This document shows positions 1-7,995 of a DNA stretch of 64,000 bases, piece by piece. The position numbers and the translations under genes are program-made. Below the pieces are notes generated by a model that worked only from the letters and a program-made list of their open reading frames with translations, ran no database searches and was not told the DNA's origin. Source of the stretch: a virus; the IMG/VR virus record IMGVR_UViG_3300042378_000447, positions 1 through 64,000 of that record; one strand, written 5' to 3'. Position 1 is the stretch's first letter. The number at the start of each line of letters is the position of its first letter.

Positions 1-112
1 ATTACCATATTACTTGATAGGCTATATTCTATCAATAGGTTTTAGAAGATATTTTTTAAATTCTGAAAACCCTTGATTTACAAGAGATTGGGGATTATTG
101 GGGTGCAACTGG

Positions 113-252
113 ACAGCGATCGCTCAACGCCCAACCGTAAACTTGACTACACAAGAAAATCTTTTAAAAGTTCAGTACATAAACTACTTGACAATAAATA
201 GTAGAATAGACTATAGTAATTACATACACAGGAAACAAGGGAGACAAAGATT
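113..252 (+). promoter_or_regulatory. Promoter/leader block, family A copy 1
   Basis: TTGACA at 188-193 and TATAGT at 212-217 are 18 nt apart, followed by a leader ending in a purine-rich ribosome site (AGGGAGACA) before the ATG at 253. The block starts with a HIP1 site and recurs almost unchanged at 1653, 2378 and 4398, with shorter versions at 3018, 15497 and 21087. It probably drives the clamp gene with strong constitutive or early expression. Confidence 0.75.
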
Positions 253-1614
253 ATGTATCAAATTAATGTTTTGAAAAACCAGATAAATGCCACACTAAAA
301 CTAATTACAGAATTTAAAATAAAAAGTTACGTTGACCAGTTAATCCAGTTAGAAAACCAACTAGAATTATTAGAAAAAGCAAATATTCCGAGTCCAGTAC
401 AGCCTACATTGAAAATTAAACTTAATTCTATGGCTTTTAGTAATGCTCTTGCATCTTTGGCTAAGACAGGGGCTAAAGAAGTAAATTTAGTAGTAGCTGA
501 CAACCAATTAAACTTAATATGTAAAGACAGTCAAGTATTCTTGTCTAAAAAAATTCAAATCAACAATCCTATGCAAGTACAAGCACAAGTAACTGTATGG
601 CTGGAATTATTAAATAAATTTGTCAAGTTGCTACCAGATGAAGAAGTATCAATTACTTTTAATGAAAAACTAATAATTGAGTATGGATACAAAGGTAAAT
701 TTAGTTTTGGCCTTTTAGAAGACAAGGAACTAATAACAGAGTCAAAATATACTCAACAAGTAATAGTTAATAGTCCTGATTTTATTACTGTTTTAAAACA
801 AGCTAGTAAATTCGTCAGCAAAGATACAAGTAAAATTTCTTTGACGGGTATTCACGTTCGTGCCGACAAATTAAATTCAGTAGTAGTCGGATGTAACGGT
901 CATTTTATTGGCAAATTCTCAACAGTGATGTTAGGAGACAAAACCGAGTTTATCGTGTCTCCTGATATTGTTAAATATTTACCTGAATCAGGGCTTTTAG
1001 CTTTACACATTGATCAGGAAAACAATCTGATTAAATTTTGTTTATCTGACGGTACTACAGTGGTTCAAAACTTAATCAATAATATTAACAATCTCAGTTC
1101 TTTTCACTGGAAAATATCAAATAACATTATGTTAGTGGACAAACAGCCACTATTAAAAGAACTAGAAATACTAAGCAAATTTAAAGAATTTTGCTTCTTG
1201 ACTACTAAGAATGGTCAAATATTAATTGAAGCTGAAAATACTGAAAGTTTTGTAACTGGATGCAATATCGGAAACACTGAAGATATTAGCACTACAGTTA
1301 ATATTAAATATTTAGTAAATGCACTCAAAAGTATACCGACACCCAAAAAGACAAAAAAAGCCAAGACTAATTATGATATAAGTATTTCTTGGGAGCATTT
1401 AACTAGTGGGTTAATCACAATCAGTTCTAATACCAAAGATAAAATAATCCTAGGAATTGGTCCAATCATGCCCATAGATAACAACAAAGTTGTCACCATA
1501 AACAAGTTTGGGTTTCACACGCCATGTACTTTACCTTATGAATATAAAAATAACTGCTTAACAGTTACCGAGAATGATAATAGTTACTTACGTGCTGAAT
1601 ATTTAAGAAATTAA
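253..1614 (+). CDS. DnaN-like DNA polymerase sliding clamp
   Basis: This 453-residue protein resembles the bacterial beta clamp, the ring that tethers polymerase and other enzymes to DNA. The best matching part is around residues 197-220, where LTGIHV and VVGCNGHFIG correspond to the 'LtGvhie...vATDGHRLa' region of DnaN. It is longer than a typical clamp (about 370-380 residues) because of an extra helical, coiled-coil-like N-terminus (residues 1-45), which resembles the N-termini of the proteins at 40114 and 43844. Two other products in the window, Csf1 and the methyltransferase at 21970, end in QLSLF, a clamp-binding peptide. The start follows a purine-rich site and the family A promoter. 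A diverged clamp is the best reading; the C-terminal third is poorly recognisable. Confidence 0.6.
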   Translation: MYQINVLKNQINATLKLITEFKIKSYVDQLIQLENQLELLEKANIPSPVQPTLKIKLNSMAFSNALASLAKTGAKEVNLVVADNQLNLICKDSQVFLSKKIQINNPMQVQAQVTVWLELLNKFVKLLPDEEVSITFNEKLIIEYGYKGKFSFGLLEDKELITESKYTQQVIVNSPDFITVLKQASKFVSKDTSKISLTGIHVRADKLNSVVVGCNGHFIGKFSTVMLGDKTEFIVSPDIVKYLPESGLLALHIDQENNLIKFCLSDGTTVVQNLINNINNLSSFHWKISNNIMLVDKQPLLKELEILSKFKEFCFLTTKNGQILIEAENTESFVTGCNIGNTEDISTTVNIKYLVNALKSIPTPKKTKKAKTNYDISISWEHLTSGLITISSNTKDKIILGIGPIMPIDNNKVVTINKFGFHTPCTLPYEYKNNCLTVTENDNSYLRAEYLRN

Positions 1615-1652
1615 AAATGGTAGTTGATGTTGAGTTGATGTCAACAGGTACT

Positions 1653-1788
1653 ACAGCGATCGCTCAAGTACTTAACCGTAAAATAGCTACACAAAGATAT
1701 TTGTAAAAGTTCAGTACACAAATACTTGACAACAAATAGTAGAATAGACTATAGTAATTACATACACAGGAAACAAGGGAGACAGACA
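1653..1788 (+). promoter_or_regulatory. Promoter/leader block, family A copy 2
   Basis: TTGACA at 1726-1731 and TATAGT at 1750-1755 (18 nt spacing), with the same leader and GGGAGACA ribosome site as copy 1. An apparent reading frame from TTG at 1726 only translates this promoter. The DNA just upstream (about 1637-1668) resembles part of the KilA-N gene at 4777-5469. Confidence 0.75.
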
Positions 1789-2247
1789 ATGACTACAACA
1801 TTAAACCAGTATACTCAACAAGATTACAGTGCAATTAACCGGGTTTTAAGATACGGGAAAAATCATGAGTCAGTAGAACAAATAATTGAAGATTTACAAA
1901 ATGTTAAATGCTTTAAAGGAACAGTCTATCGTGGCTTAACCCTTCACAAGTCAGAAATATCAACAACCTTTAAAGTGGGTAGAGTTTATAGAGATATGGG
2001 CTTTATGTCCACATCCAAAAGCCAAGTCATAGCTCAGAAATTCAACTGCTTGGGTGTACCATTCTCCAGAACAGACAACAGATCGATTACCCTTGTGATT
2101 GAGTCTAAAACCGGGAGAGATATTTCTAAGTTCTCTGAATACCCTGAAGAACGAGAGGTATTGTTCTTACCTTTGACTGGCTTTGAAGTTCTTTCTATTG
2201 AGAAAGACGGCTGGGAAGAATATACAATAGTTTTGAAAGAAATTTAA
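1789..2247 (+). CDS. ADP-ribosyltransferase (R-S-E class)
   Basis: This 152-residue protein carries the three hallmarks of arginine-type ADP-ribosyltransferases in order: an arginine in VYRGL (R48), the STS motif in GFMSTSKS (S74-T75-S76), and an ExE motif in EEREVLF (E121 and E123). These enzymes move ADP-ribose from NAD to a target protein; phages such as T4 use them to modify host RNA polymerase or translation proteins early in infection. There is no signal peptide, so it should act in the cytoplasm. The start at 1789 follows the GGGAGACAGACA ribosome site; an upstream in-frame TTG lies in the promoter. It sits in a run of singly promoted small genes, consistent with early host takeover. 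The target is unknown. Confidence 0.75.
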   Translation: MTTTLNQYTQQDYSAINRVLRYGKNHESVEQIIEDLQNVKCFKGTVYRGLTLHKSEISTTFKVGRVYRDMGFMSTSKSQVIAQKFNCLGVPFSRTDNRSITLVIESKTGRDISKFSEYPEEREVLFLPLTGFEVLSIEKDGWEEYTIVLKEI

Positions 2248-2278
2248 TTAATATATAAACTACTTTAAATAACTTGTA

Positions 2279-2308
2279 ACCGCTTAGATGAAAGTCTAAG
2301 CGGTTCTT
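2279..2308 (+). terminator. Rho-independent terminator
   Basis: A 10-bp stem ACCGCTTAGA/TCTAAGCGGT with a 6-nt loop, followed by a T-rich stretch, lies 30 nt after the ADP-ribosyltransferase gene. Confidence 0.85.
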
Positions 2309-2377
2309 TTATGTTCAAATACGTAAATTAAAAATGGTACTTGAATCTGATATTTTAATCTGATATCAACAGGTACT

Positions 2378-2516
2378 ACAGCGATCGCTCAAGTACCCAA
2401 CCGTAAAATAGCTACACAAAGATATTTTTAAAAGTTCAGTACACAAACTACTTGACAATAAATAGTAGAATAGACTATAGTAATTACATAAGCAAAAAAC
2501 AAGGGAGACAAAACAA
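2378..2516 (+). promoter_or_regulatory. Promoter/leader block, family A copy 3
   Basis: TTGACA 2452-2457 and TATAGT 2476-2481, 18 nt apart, with the same HIP1-containing upstream part and AGGGAGACA ribosome site as copies 1 and 2. Confidence 0.75.
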
Positions 2517-2954
2517 ATGAACACTTACGCAATTACAAAAACCACCAAGAAATCAGTAACAGTAGTATTTACATTAGTAAATAGAAAAACCAAATCAACA
2601 TCAGAACTAAAAAAAATTATTAAAACTTATAGCGATATTACAGATGGTCTGGGTTGGTTAGAAGAATCAGAGTTTGTAGCGTTCATTGATGCTGTAAAAT
2701 TCCTGCTAACACCGGAAGAGTTAGCTAAAATCACCAAAGTTTACACCCCTAACGCTATTCAAAAACTGGAAACAGCTAAACAAGTGAAAACTAGAAAAGA
2801 TTGGTATAATAACCCTGCCAATATGGCTAAAATGAACCGCGAGATTAAAAAGATGCAGAATGATCCAGGGTTCATGACTGGTAACGATATCACCAAAGAA
2901 TTAATTGATTCCACAATTAATAAAGACGTTCAAAGATTATACGGACTTGCTTAA
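2517..2954 (+). CDS. Hypothetical protein, 145 aa
   Basis: I do not recognise this family. The protein is lysine-rich and mostly soluble, with alternating strands at the N-terminus (TKKSVTVVFTLVNRKTKS) and a helical, basic C-terminal half. It has its own family A promoter and a downstream terminator, so it is expressed as a single gene like its neighbours. No catalytic motif or membrane segment is visible. Confidence 0.65.
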   Translation: MNTYAITKTTKKSVTVVFTLVNRKTKSTSELKKIIKTYSDITDGLGWLEESEFVAFIDAVKFLLTPEELAKITKVYTPNAIQKLETAKQVKTRKDWYNNPANMAKMNREIKKMQNDPGFMTGNDITKELIDSTINKDVQRLYGLA

Positions 2955-2965
2955 ATTAAACCTAC

Positions 2966-2990
2966 AACCCTTGATTAACAAGGGTTTTTT
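2966..2990 (+). terminator. Terminator
   Basis: AACCCTTG/CAAGGGTT hairpin followed by TTTT, directly after the gene ending at 2954. Confidence 0.8.
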
Positions 2991-3017
2991 AATATTTAAA
3001 ATTATTTTAAAAATCTA

Positions 3018-3078
3018 TTGACAATAAATAAAAGATAGACTATAATAACTACATACACAGAAAACAAAGGAGACACAA
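3018..3078 (+). promoter_or_regulatory. Promoter, family A (short form)
   Basis: TTGACA at 3018-3023 and a consensus TATAAT at 3041-3046, 17 nt apart; the leader ends in AAAGGAGACA before the ATG at 3079. The HIP1-containing upstream half of the block is missing. Confidence 0.75.
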
Positions 3079-3333
3079 ATGTTCATTGAATTTGAAACCA
3101 ACCAATCTGAATTTATTACCATTGACGTTACAGAAGTCAAAACCTGGTCTCAAGATTCCTTGGTCAGATATGCGTCTGAACAATTAGGAGTAGATTATGT
3201 TGACTGGAAGGTCATCAGGAAACTGAAAGATAGGAAGATTACTAATATAGACTGGCGACCCTTGAAAGTTGCTTATCGTCAAGAATGGCTCACCTTGAGA
3301 AGACCACCGCGCAAGTTTCTCATGTCTATTTAA
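3079..3333 (+). CDS. Hypothetical protein, 84 aa
   Basis: A small protein of unknown family. The N-terminal part is acidic and strand-like (FIEFETNQSEFITIDV); the C-terminus is basic with several Trp and Arg residues, which could bind nucleic acid (inference only). It has a dedicated promoter, a good ribosome site (GGAGACA) and a strong terminator at 3341. Confidence 0.6.
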   Translation: MFIEFETNQSEFITIDVTEVKTWSQDSLVRYASEQLGVDYVDWKVIRKLKDRKITNIDWRPLKVAYRQEWLTLRRPPRKFLMSI

Positions 3334-3340
3334 TTTTAAA

Positions 3341-3374
3341 CCCCCCGGATTAGCACTAATCCAGGGGGTTTCGT
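3341..3374. terminator. Bidirectional terminator
   Basis: CCCCCGGATTAG/TAATCCAGGGGG hairpin with T-runs on both sides, between the convergent genes ending at 3333 and 3385. Near-identical hairpins recur at 4349 and 4728. Confidence 0.85.
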
Positions 3375-3384
3375 TTTTGACTAA

Positions 3385-4206
3385 TTAAATCACATCAACT
3401 ACTGATGGATACCACTGTAGCGACTGGACGGTTTTGTTATGTCCCTTTGCAGTATCTAAAACTATTTGAGAATATTGTTTTCCTTCCTCTGTGGCTACCC
3501 ACAGAGGATTATTGTTAGCGGTGTTTTTGACCTGTAAGCCCTTTTCCTCTAGTAATGAGTTCATCTTTTGCGCTGACAATTTTACCCCGGTTCTAGCTTC
3601 ATATAATTCCGCTAGTTTGCCTGGTCGGATCAGCTTATCCTCAACAGGAATACTTAGCAGTGACTTTGATTCTTCCATCGCCGAAGCGAGCGCCGGGTAA
3701 ATTTTAGCAACTTGGTTAGCCTTGACTGCGGCTTTTAAGTTGGGGTGAACGTCAGTACCATCAAGTATTAAATCTATAAGTATACTTGCATCTTGACACA
3801 ATCCCACAAGCCCCCTATCCTTAAATTCTTGTTTTTCCCAACCCACCTGTTTTTGCATCCATACCCGGACACCAATGGACGTAAAAACAGTATCCACAAG
3901 TTCAGCTTGTTTCTTGCAATACCTACCAGCTTTATATGCGTAGTATTTCGCTATGACTGCGATCGCTACATCTGGTATTCCTGCTTCTGACCACGAGATT
4001 TGTTCACCACTATCAAACCCATACTCTGTAAGCATTTCAGCCAATTTAGAGGGATTTTGTTCACCACTCTTGAAGCTACTCAAAAGTGAAACATGATCAA
4101 CATCCATCAGTCTAGCGACCGCACGAATAGAGGCTTTACCTTTACCTTCGGGGTCAACGGTAATTTCGTTCTTGATTTGTTCAATGATTAATGCTAAATT
4201 AGTCAC
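3385..4206 (-). CDS. Phage antirepressor-like protein (KilAC-like C-terminus)
   Basis: A 273-residue protein. The N-terminal 60 residues look like a helix-turn-helix segment (SIRAVARLMDVDHVSLLSSF). The middle (about 85-115) resembles the helical part of phage antirepressors. The C-terminal part (about 195-273, with KLAELYEARTG and LSAQKMNSLLEEKGLQ) looks like the KilAC winged-helix domain of Ant-type antirepressors. Such proteins counteract prophage repressors. Its leader shares the TATAAT-plus-double-stem arrangement of the regulators at 22986 and 25269, so these paralogous regulators may be co-controlled. Assignment rests on pattern only. Confidence 0.55.
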   Translation of the reverse strand: MTNLALIIEQIKNEITVDPEGKGKASIRAVARLMDVDHVSLLSSFKSGEQNPSKLAEMLTEYGFDSGEQISWSEAGIPDVAIAVIAKYYAYKAGRYCKKQAELVDTVFTSIGVRVWMQKQVGWEKQEFKDRGLVGLCQDASILIDLILDGTDVHPNLKAAVKANQVAKIYPALASAMEESKSLLSIPVEDKLIRPGKLAELYEARTGVKLSAQKMNSLLEEKGLQVKNTANNNPLWVATEEGKQYSQIVLDTAKGHNKTVQSLQWYPSVVDVI

Positions 4207-4320
4207 GACAGATTAACCCGCCTTTTTCGGGTGAAATGTTAACCAGTGATACAACCGTTCTGGGTGCTACTACACTCTTTACGGTGCTGGTTTGAATTAT
4301 TATAGCACGTAATCGCAAAT
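4207..4320 (-). promoter_or_regulatory. Promoter and structured leader, family B
   Basis: Read on the minus strand: the conserved ATTTGCGAT (4312-4320), a TATAAT box (4299-4304), then an outer stem AACCAG (4287-4292) with CTGGTT (4241-4246) enclosing an inner hairpin starting CACCGT. The same layout precedes the genes at 22986 and 25269, where the outer stem is TACCAG/CTGGTA: a compensatory change that keeps pairing. Confidence 0.6.
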
Positions 4321-4348
4321 ATAACAATCTTTATTGACGTATTGACTA

Positions 4349-4384
4349 AAAACCCCTGGACTAGCGACAATCCAGGGGTTTTGT
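4349..4384. terminator. Terminator-type hairpin
   Basis: AACCCCTGGA/ATCCAGGGGTT stem with T-rich flanks, nearly identical to the hairpins at 3341 and 4728. It lies between the divergent promoters of the genes at 3385-4206 and 4517. Confidence 0.75.
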
Positions 4385-4397
4385 TTTTGAATAAATC

Positions 4398-4516
4398 CCC
4401 AACCGTAAAATAGTTACACAAAGATATTTTTAAAAGTTCAGTACATAAACCTGTTGACAATAAATAATGAAATAGACTATAGTAGTTATATAAACAAAAA
4501 CAAGAGAGACAAGACA
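4398..4516 (+). promoter_or_regulatory. Promoter/leader block, family A copy
   Basis: TTGACA 4454-4459 and TATAGT 4478-4483, 18 nt apart, with the usual leader and AGAGAGACA ribosome site. The HIP1 site found in the other long copies is missing. Confidence 0.7.
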
Positions 4517-4708
4517 ATGGCTACTACAACATTTTCAGTATTAATCAAACAGATGAGTAAGTTTTCCAGCTTAGAGTCCGCCAGGACTTTTTGTGACAAC
4601 GCAGTTAAAATCAATATGATATTGATGGGGGATGATGGAAAATACTGGGTAGGATTACCTAAATACACAAATCAGCTTCACGCCCAAGGATATGAGTATA
4701 TTAAATGA
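4517..4708 (+). CDS. Hypothetical protein, 63 aa
   Basis: A small soluble protein starting MATTTFSVLI; the start at 4517 sits right behind the ribosome site (the longer in-frame TTG at 4454 is the promoter -35 box). No family recognised. It is flanked by its own promoter and terminator. Confidence 0.6.
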   Translation: MATTTFSVLIKQMSKFSSLESARTFCDNAVKINMILMGDDGKYWVGLPKYTNQLHAQGYEYIK

Positions 4709-4727
4709 AACAACCTACGTACTACAA

Positions 4728-4762
4728 AACCCCTGGACTGTCGCTAATCCAGGGGTTTTGTT
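4728..4762. terminator. Bidirectional terminator
   Basis: AACCCCTGGA/AATCCAGGGGTT hairpin with A and T runs on either side, between the convergent genes ending at 4708 and 4777. Confidence 0.85.
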
Positions 4763-4776
4763 TTTGACTAATTAAA

Positions 4777-5469
4777 TCAATTCTTTACTGACTGAATAAC
4801 AAGTGTAGTTGTTTCGGGTAGAGCAATACCAGGGTAAGCGACACGCCAAGCATCATGAGAATATAAATTTTTCTCAACAAATCTTGGGCATGGCACTTTT
4901 TTAATTTCCAATCCCATTTTTACGGATACTGCTTTGAGTCTGTACCACTTAAACCGAGTTTCTGAAATACCGTTAAATTTGGCTATGCGGACAATAGAGG
5001 AATAGCTGAACAATTCATCAACCGCTTCAGATAGGCACTCATTTTGTTGTTCTAAAAGGATGTTTTGTGCTTCTAGTCGTTCGTTCTCTTCTGCCAACTT
5101 TGCGGCTTCTAGCAACGCTTGAGAATAGGTTTTTGGTATTTGGTGTGCGATCGCTGTACTACCTGTTGACATCAGATCAAAAATATGTCCATCACACCAC
5201 ACAGCAAATTCTGGACTAATCCATCGGGCTAAGTTGATAGCTAAACTAGGATGTCCCCAAGTACCGCCGTTTACCCCCTCTTCTGAATAAACTACCTCAG
5301 ATGTGAGTGAGTTAGCTAAAATCCTTATGTAGTCTTGAGTTTGCTTTAGTCGCGTCCAGTTGTCAAGTCGTTTCCCGTTGGCTTGACACATCTGAGTAAG
5401 GTTGATAAACCCGTTTTGACAGCGAGAAATTGTTTGTCCGTTATAATCAAAAACTGCTAAATTATTCAT
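4777..5469 (-). CDS. KilA-N domain protein
   Basis: A 230-residue protein with an N-terminal KilA-N DNA-binding domain (about residues 5-110): NGFINLTQMCQANGKRLDNW, followed by GTWGHPSLAINLARWISPEF, which is the classic 'thW.hpdla..lA.wisp.F' signature. The C-terminal half is helical with a coiled coil (about 120-155) and a basic tail. KilA-N proteins are phage and large-virus regulators, often with antirepressor roles. Its leader (5470-5550) has TATAAT followed by a double stem. The stretch coding DLMSTGSTAIA also occurs as DNA just upstream of two family A promoters, suggesting DNA shuffling between KilA-N genes and promoter blocks. Confidence 0.85.
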   Translation of the reverse strand: MNNLAVFDYNGQTISRCQNGFINLTQMCQANGKRLDNWTRLKQTQDYIRILANSLTSEVVYSEEGVNGGTWGHPSLAINLARWISPEFAVWCDGHIFDLMSTGSTAIAHQIPKTYSQALLEAAKLAEENERLEAQNILLEQQNECLSEAVDELFSYSSIVRIAKFNGISETRFKWYRLKAVSVKMGLEIKKVPCPRFVEKNLYSHDAWRVAYPGIALPETTTLVIQSVKN

Positions 5470-5550
5470 GTGACCTCGGTGTTAGGTTACTTCCCCTGCG
5501 GACTTGGTGTTAGTTGCACCATCCGGCGAGGGGATTACATAGTAATTATA
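5470..5550 (-). promoter_or_regulatory. Promoter and double-stem leader (family B architecture)
   Basis: On the minus strand TATAAT (5545-5550) is followed by an outer stem CCCCT (5529-5533)/AGGGG (5493-5497) enclosing an inner hairpin CGGATGGTG (5517-5525)/CACCAAGTCCG (5499-5509), then the ATG at 5469. The sequence differs from the leaders at 4207, 22896 and 25184 but the layout is the same. Confidence 0.5.
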
Positions 5551-5579
5551 GCACAGTTTTTAATACATTGCCAAAAAAC

Positions 5580-6623
5580 TTACAATAACCACTGACTAAT
5601 TACTGCTTGTGCTACCTTTTCCATCATGCGCGGTGGTACACTCATACCTATCATATATTTACCTATTCTTGTACTTCTGGCTTTATAATCATCTGGAAAT
5701 GAGCCTAAGCGTTTATATTCTCTATAAGTTAGTTTTCTGCATACATCCCAATGCGTATATAGTTCCGGTGTAGAACTAAGCGTACTAGCAGGGCAACTAT
5801 CATCTAACCTTTTATTGTTAAAGCAAGCATTACGCTTCTCTGTCTTTAATAAAAAAGTTTCGTACGCATCACCTTTGCGTGTATGCTCCCAACACTTAAT
5901 ATCGTTGGGACTAGGACGGGTTTCTTTGATTTCATCCTGTGTAAGCACTTGCAAATCACTAGTGGCTTCTCCCGTGCTAATCCATCGGTGCTTAAGTGCT
6001 AATATCAGCTTAGGTTTGTAGATATCGTTGCGTAGTGCAATAAAAAATACCCGTTCTCGTCTCTGCGGTACACCACAGTCAGCAGCGTTAACTAAGAATA
6101 GTTGCGGACTATAACCAATAGCTTTGAATCTGTCAATAATAAGTTTGCAATAACCTTTAGCATTACCTAATATTAACCCCTTGACATTTTCAGCGATCGC
6201 CACCTTGGGTTTTAGCTTTTCAACTAAGTTTAAATAATCAAAGAAGAGGTCATCTAACACTTGTACAGCTTGACCTTCCCGAAAGTGTTTTTTCTTCCCC
6301 CAGTCCTTTTCTCTGTTCCCTGATACTGAAAAATTAGAACAAGGAGGGCTGCCATCTAATATATCTAAATGGTAGAGTTCACTGGGCAACTGTTTCTTGA
6401 TTAAGTCCTTAACTGGACACAAGAAATAATGTTGAAGATTAAGATTTAGCTGATAATGATAAGCCATTTCCGGATCAATATCATTAGCAGCAATGACATC
6501 ACATCCTGCCAGTTTATAACCCATAGAACTACCACCACCGCAACTAAAAGTTGACATTACCTTTAGTCCATTTTGGGGTACAAACTTCAAATCTTTTAAG
6601 TACCAGGCGTGGGGATTATTCAT
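5580..6623 (-). CDS. DNA (cytosine-5)-methyltransferase
   Basis: A 347-residue C5-cytosine methyltransferase with its motifs in order: motif I STFSCGGG (residues 24-31), catalytic motif IV GSPPCSNFS with Cys95, motif VI ENV (145-147), motif VIII QRRER (187-191), and C-terminal motif IX/X (YREYKRLGSFPDDY; GMSVPPRMM). It transfers a methyl group from S-adenosylmethionine to cytosine in DNA. The target recognition region between VIII and IX is short, so the site cannot be read from sequence. It is coupled to the ParB-like gene upstream (ATGA overlap at 6620-6623). No restriction endonuclease is next to it, so it probably masks phage DNA from host restriction. Confidence 0.93.
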   Translation of the reverse strand: MNNPHAWYLKDLKFVPQNGLKVMSTFSCGGGSSMGYKLAGCDVIAANDIDPEMAYHYQLNLNLQHYFLCPVKDLIKKQLPSELYHLDILDGSPPCSNFSVSGNREKDWGKKKHFREGQAVQVLDDLFFDYLNLVEKLKPKVAIAENVKGLILGNAKGYCKLIIDRFKAIGYSPQLFLVNAADCGVPQRRERVFFIALRNDIYKPKLILALKHRWISTGEATSDLQVLTQDEIKETRPSPNDIKCWEHTRKGDAYETFLLKTEKRNACFNNKRLDDSCPASTLSSTPELYTHWDVCRKLTYREYKRLGSFPDDYKARSTRIGKYMIGMSVPPRMMEKVAQAVISQWLL

Positions 6624-7159
6624 TTTTTATCATTGTACTGAAAACCACATTTAGGACACTTGTGGTCAAATTCAAACTCATCTACATTGACTTCCTTGGT
6701 TGACGATTTTGGGCTGTAAGGTTCATTGGTTTCCTCTTCCTGTTCATCATCCAGAAAACTTAATTCCAATTCCCCAAAGCCCGTTAAACCCAGATCAAAT
6801 TCACTATCCTGTAGAAACTCAAAATCCAGTTTCAACATTTCCGGATCAAATCCAGTATTCATGGTCAGCTTGTTATGTGCTAACCGATATGCCACTTTTT
6901 GAGCATCTGACAGCCCAGTAACTTGAATTACGGGAATTGTATTGTCACCTCGTTTCTTGGCTGCTAAAAGCCGACCGTGACCTTCTAATATTTCACCATT
7001 CTCATCTACTGCCACCGGGTCGAGAAATGTAAATTCCTCAATAGAGTTGGCTATCTGTTCAATGTGAGAATCAGGGTGCAACTTAGCATTGTTCTCATAA
7101 GGACTTAGACGCTCAATGTCCCATTCTTCAATTTGTCCACGCTTAATTTTGTTCATCAA
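6620..7159 (-). CDS. ParB/Srx-domain protein with C-terminal zinc knuckle
   Basis: A 179-residue protein. Residues 10-110 match the ParB N-terminal nuclease-like fold: LSPYENNAKLHPD, then VAVDENGEILEGHGRLLAAKK, the 'G.iidGhgRl.Aa' signature. Such domains precede DNA methyltransferases in many phages, either separately or fused. The acidic linker (EEQEEETNE-like) is followed by CPKCGFQY near the C-terminus, half of a zinc ribbon. It overlaps the methyltransferase by 4 bp and the STAS-like gene upstream by 17 bp, so all are one transcript. Its role is probably methylation-linked DNA handling rather than partition, as no parA is present. Confidence 0.8.
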   Translation of the reverse strand: MMNKIKRGQIEEWDIERLSPYENNAKLHPDSHIEQIANSIEEFTFLDPVAVDENGEILEGHGRLLAAKKRGDNTIPVIQVTGLSDAQKVAYRLAHNKLTMNTGFDPEMLKLDFEFLQDSEFDLGLTGFGELELSFLDDEQEEETNEPYSPKSSTKEVNVDEFEFDHKCPKCGFQYNDKK

Positions 7160-7448
7160 AGTACCACTTATACGCTTTTTTCATTACACGCCGTATCATA
7201 TCACGTTTATGTTCACTGAGTCCACTAAACTCAATTAATCCATTCACTTTTTCCTGGGGGATATCCCTCAGCAATCTCCCCAAAGCAACTCCCACAAATG
7301 CAGTACCTAAAATCTCAATTCCTGTAAAATCCAATTGCACCGACTCATTACGTAGTAAGTGGTAATGAATTGCCTTATATACAGTTTCTCCATGCTCAAT
7401 AGCGATCGCGTTATATCCAGTAAAATCAAAAACTTTAAATGACTTCAT
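7143..7448 (-). CDS. STAS-like (DUF4325-type) protein
   Basis: A 101-residue protein. SVQLDFTGIEILGTAFVGVALG (about residues 38-60) is the STAS-like 'v.lDF.gv..isssFl.e.fg.l' signature of DUF4325 proteins, which often sit beside phage or defence regulators. The start at 7448 has a strong GGAGG 5 nt upstream; longer in-frame starts lie inside the upstream gene. It overlaps that gene by 14 bp and the ParB-like gene by 17 bp. Its function in phages is not established. Confidence 0.65.
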   Translation of the reverse strand: MKSFKVFDFTGYNAIAIEHGETVYKAIHYHLLRNESVQLDFTGIEILGTAFVGVALGRLLRDIPQEKVNGLIEFSGLSEHKRDMIRRVMKKAYKWYFDEQN

Positions 7449-7995
7449 CTTCACCTCCATTGCTTGGATCAATAATTTGGTAGCCTTCCCTAGATAGCTT
7501 ATCAGCAGCCGCGTTGACATCAACAAAGTATTTTATTCCTCTAGTCTCATTAATGGCACTTGTTGACCGCTGTAAGGCTTGCGACCATTGATTTGTTTCG
7601 GGTGCGCTATGTAGAGAAATTGCTTTCTTTCTTTCTTCTCCCGTCAGTTCTAAATCTTCTGCCAATTGCCGTGCCTTAACCTCAATTATTTTAGCCACAT
7701 AATCCCTAGCGAGTTTGTGTACTTTGTAATTTTCAATGACAATTTGAGAGAGTTCATCTGATATTTTCTCAGATGCTTTCTGTATAGTTTTAACTTGAAT
7801 AGTTGTCTTTAGGGTGTCTTGGTACTGTCGCCTTTGGTCTACCCATAATTCTCGTCTTACCCATACCTCAACAGTTCCCTTACCCAAGCCAGCCTCGACA
7901 GCCAGTTTTCTAATACCTATATCCTCTTCACTTTCAACGTAGCGACGGCGACACTGTTCTTTAGTCCAAGGTTTTGGTAGTTTTTCCCATTTCAT
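7435..7995 (-). CDS. Terminase small subunit-like HTH protein
   Basis: A 186-residue protein with an N-terminal helix-turn-helix (residues 10-50: WTKEQCRRRYVESEEDIGIRKLAVEAGL...TVEVWVRRELW), then a long helical region with coiled-coil character, as in phage terminase small subunits that recognise packaging sites. The C-terminus (ETNQWSQALQRSTSAINETRGI) resembles the region of phage TerS-like proteins that precedes the large subunit contact. The next gene is not the large subunit, which is unusual. It could instead be a general phage DNA-binding regulator. Confidence 0.45.
   Translation of the reverse strand: MKWEKLPKPWTKEQCRRRYVESEEDIGIRKLAVEAGLGKGTVEVWVRRELWVDQRRQYQDTLKTTIQVKTIQKASEKISDELSQIVIENYKVHKLARDYVAKIIEVKARQLAEDLELTGEERKKAISLHSAPETNQWSQALQRSTSAINETRGIKYFVDVNAAADKLSREGYQIIDPSNGGEDEVI

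Noticed and set aside
1726-1788. Extra N-terminal 21 codons for the ADP-ribosyltransferase
   Set aside because: They translate the promoter and ribosome site shared with other genes in other frames.
6620-7159. ParB partition protein
   Set aside because: No parA or parS-like sites; the gene is coupled to a DNA methyltransferase as in many phages.
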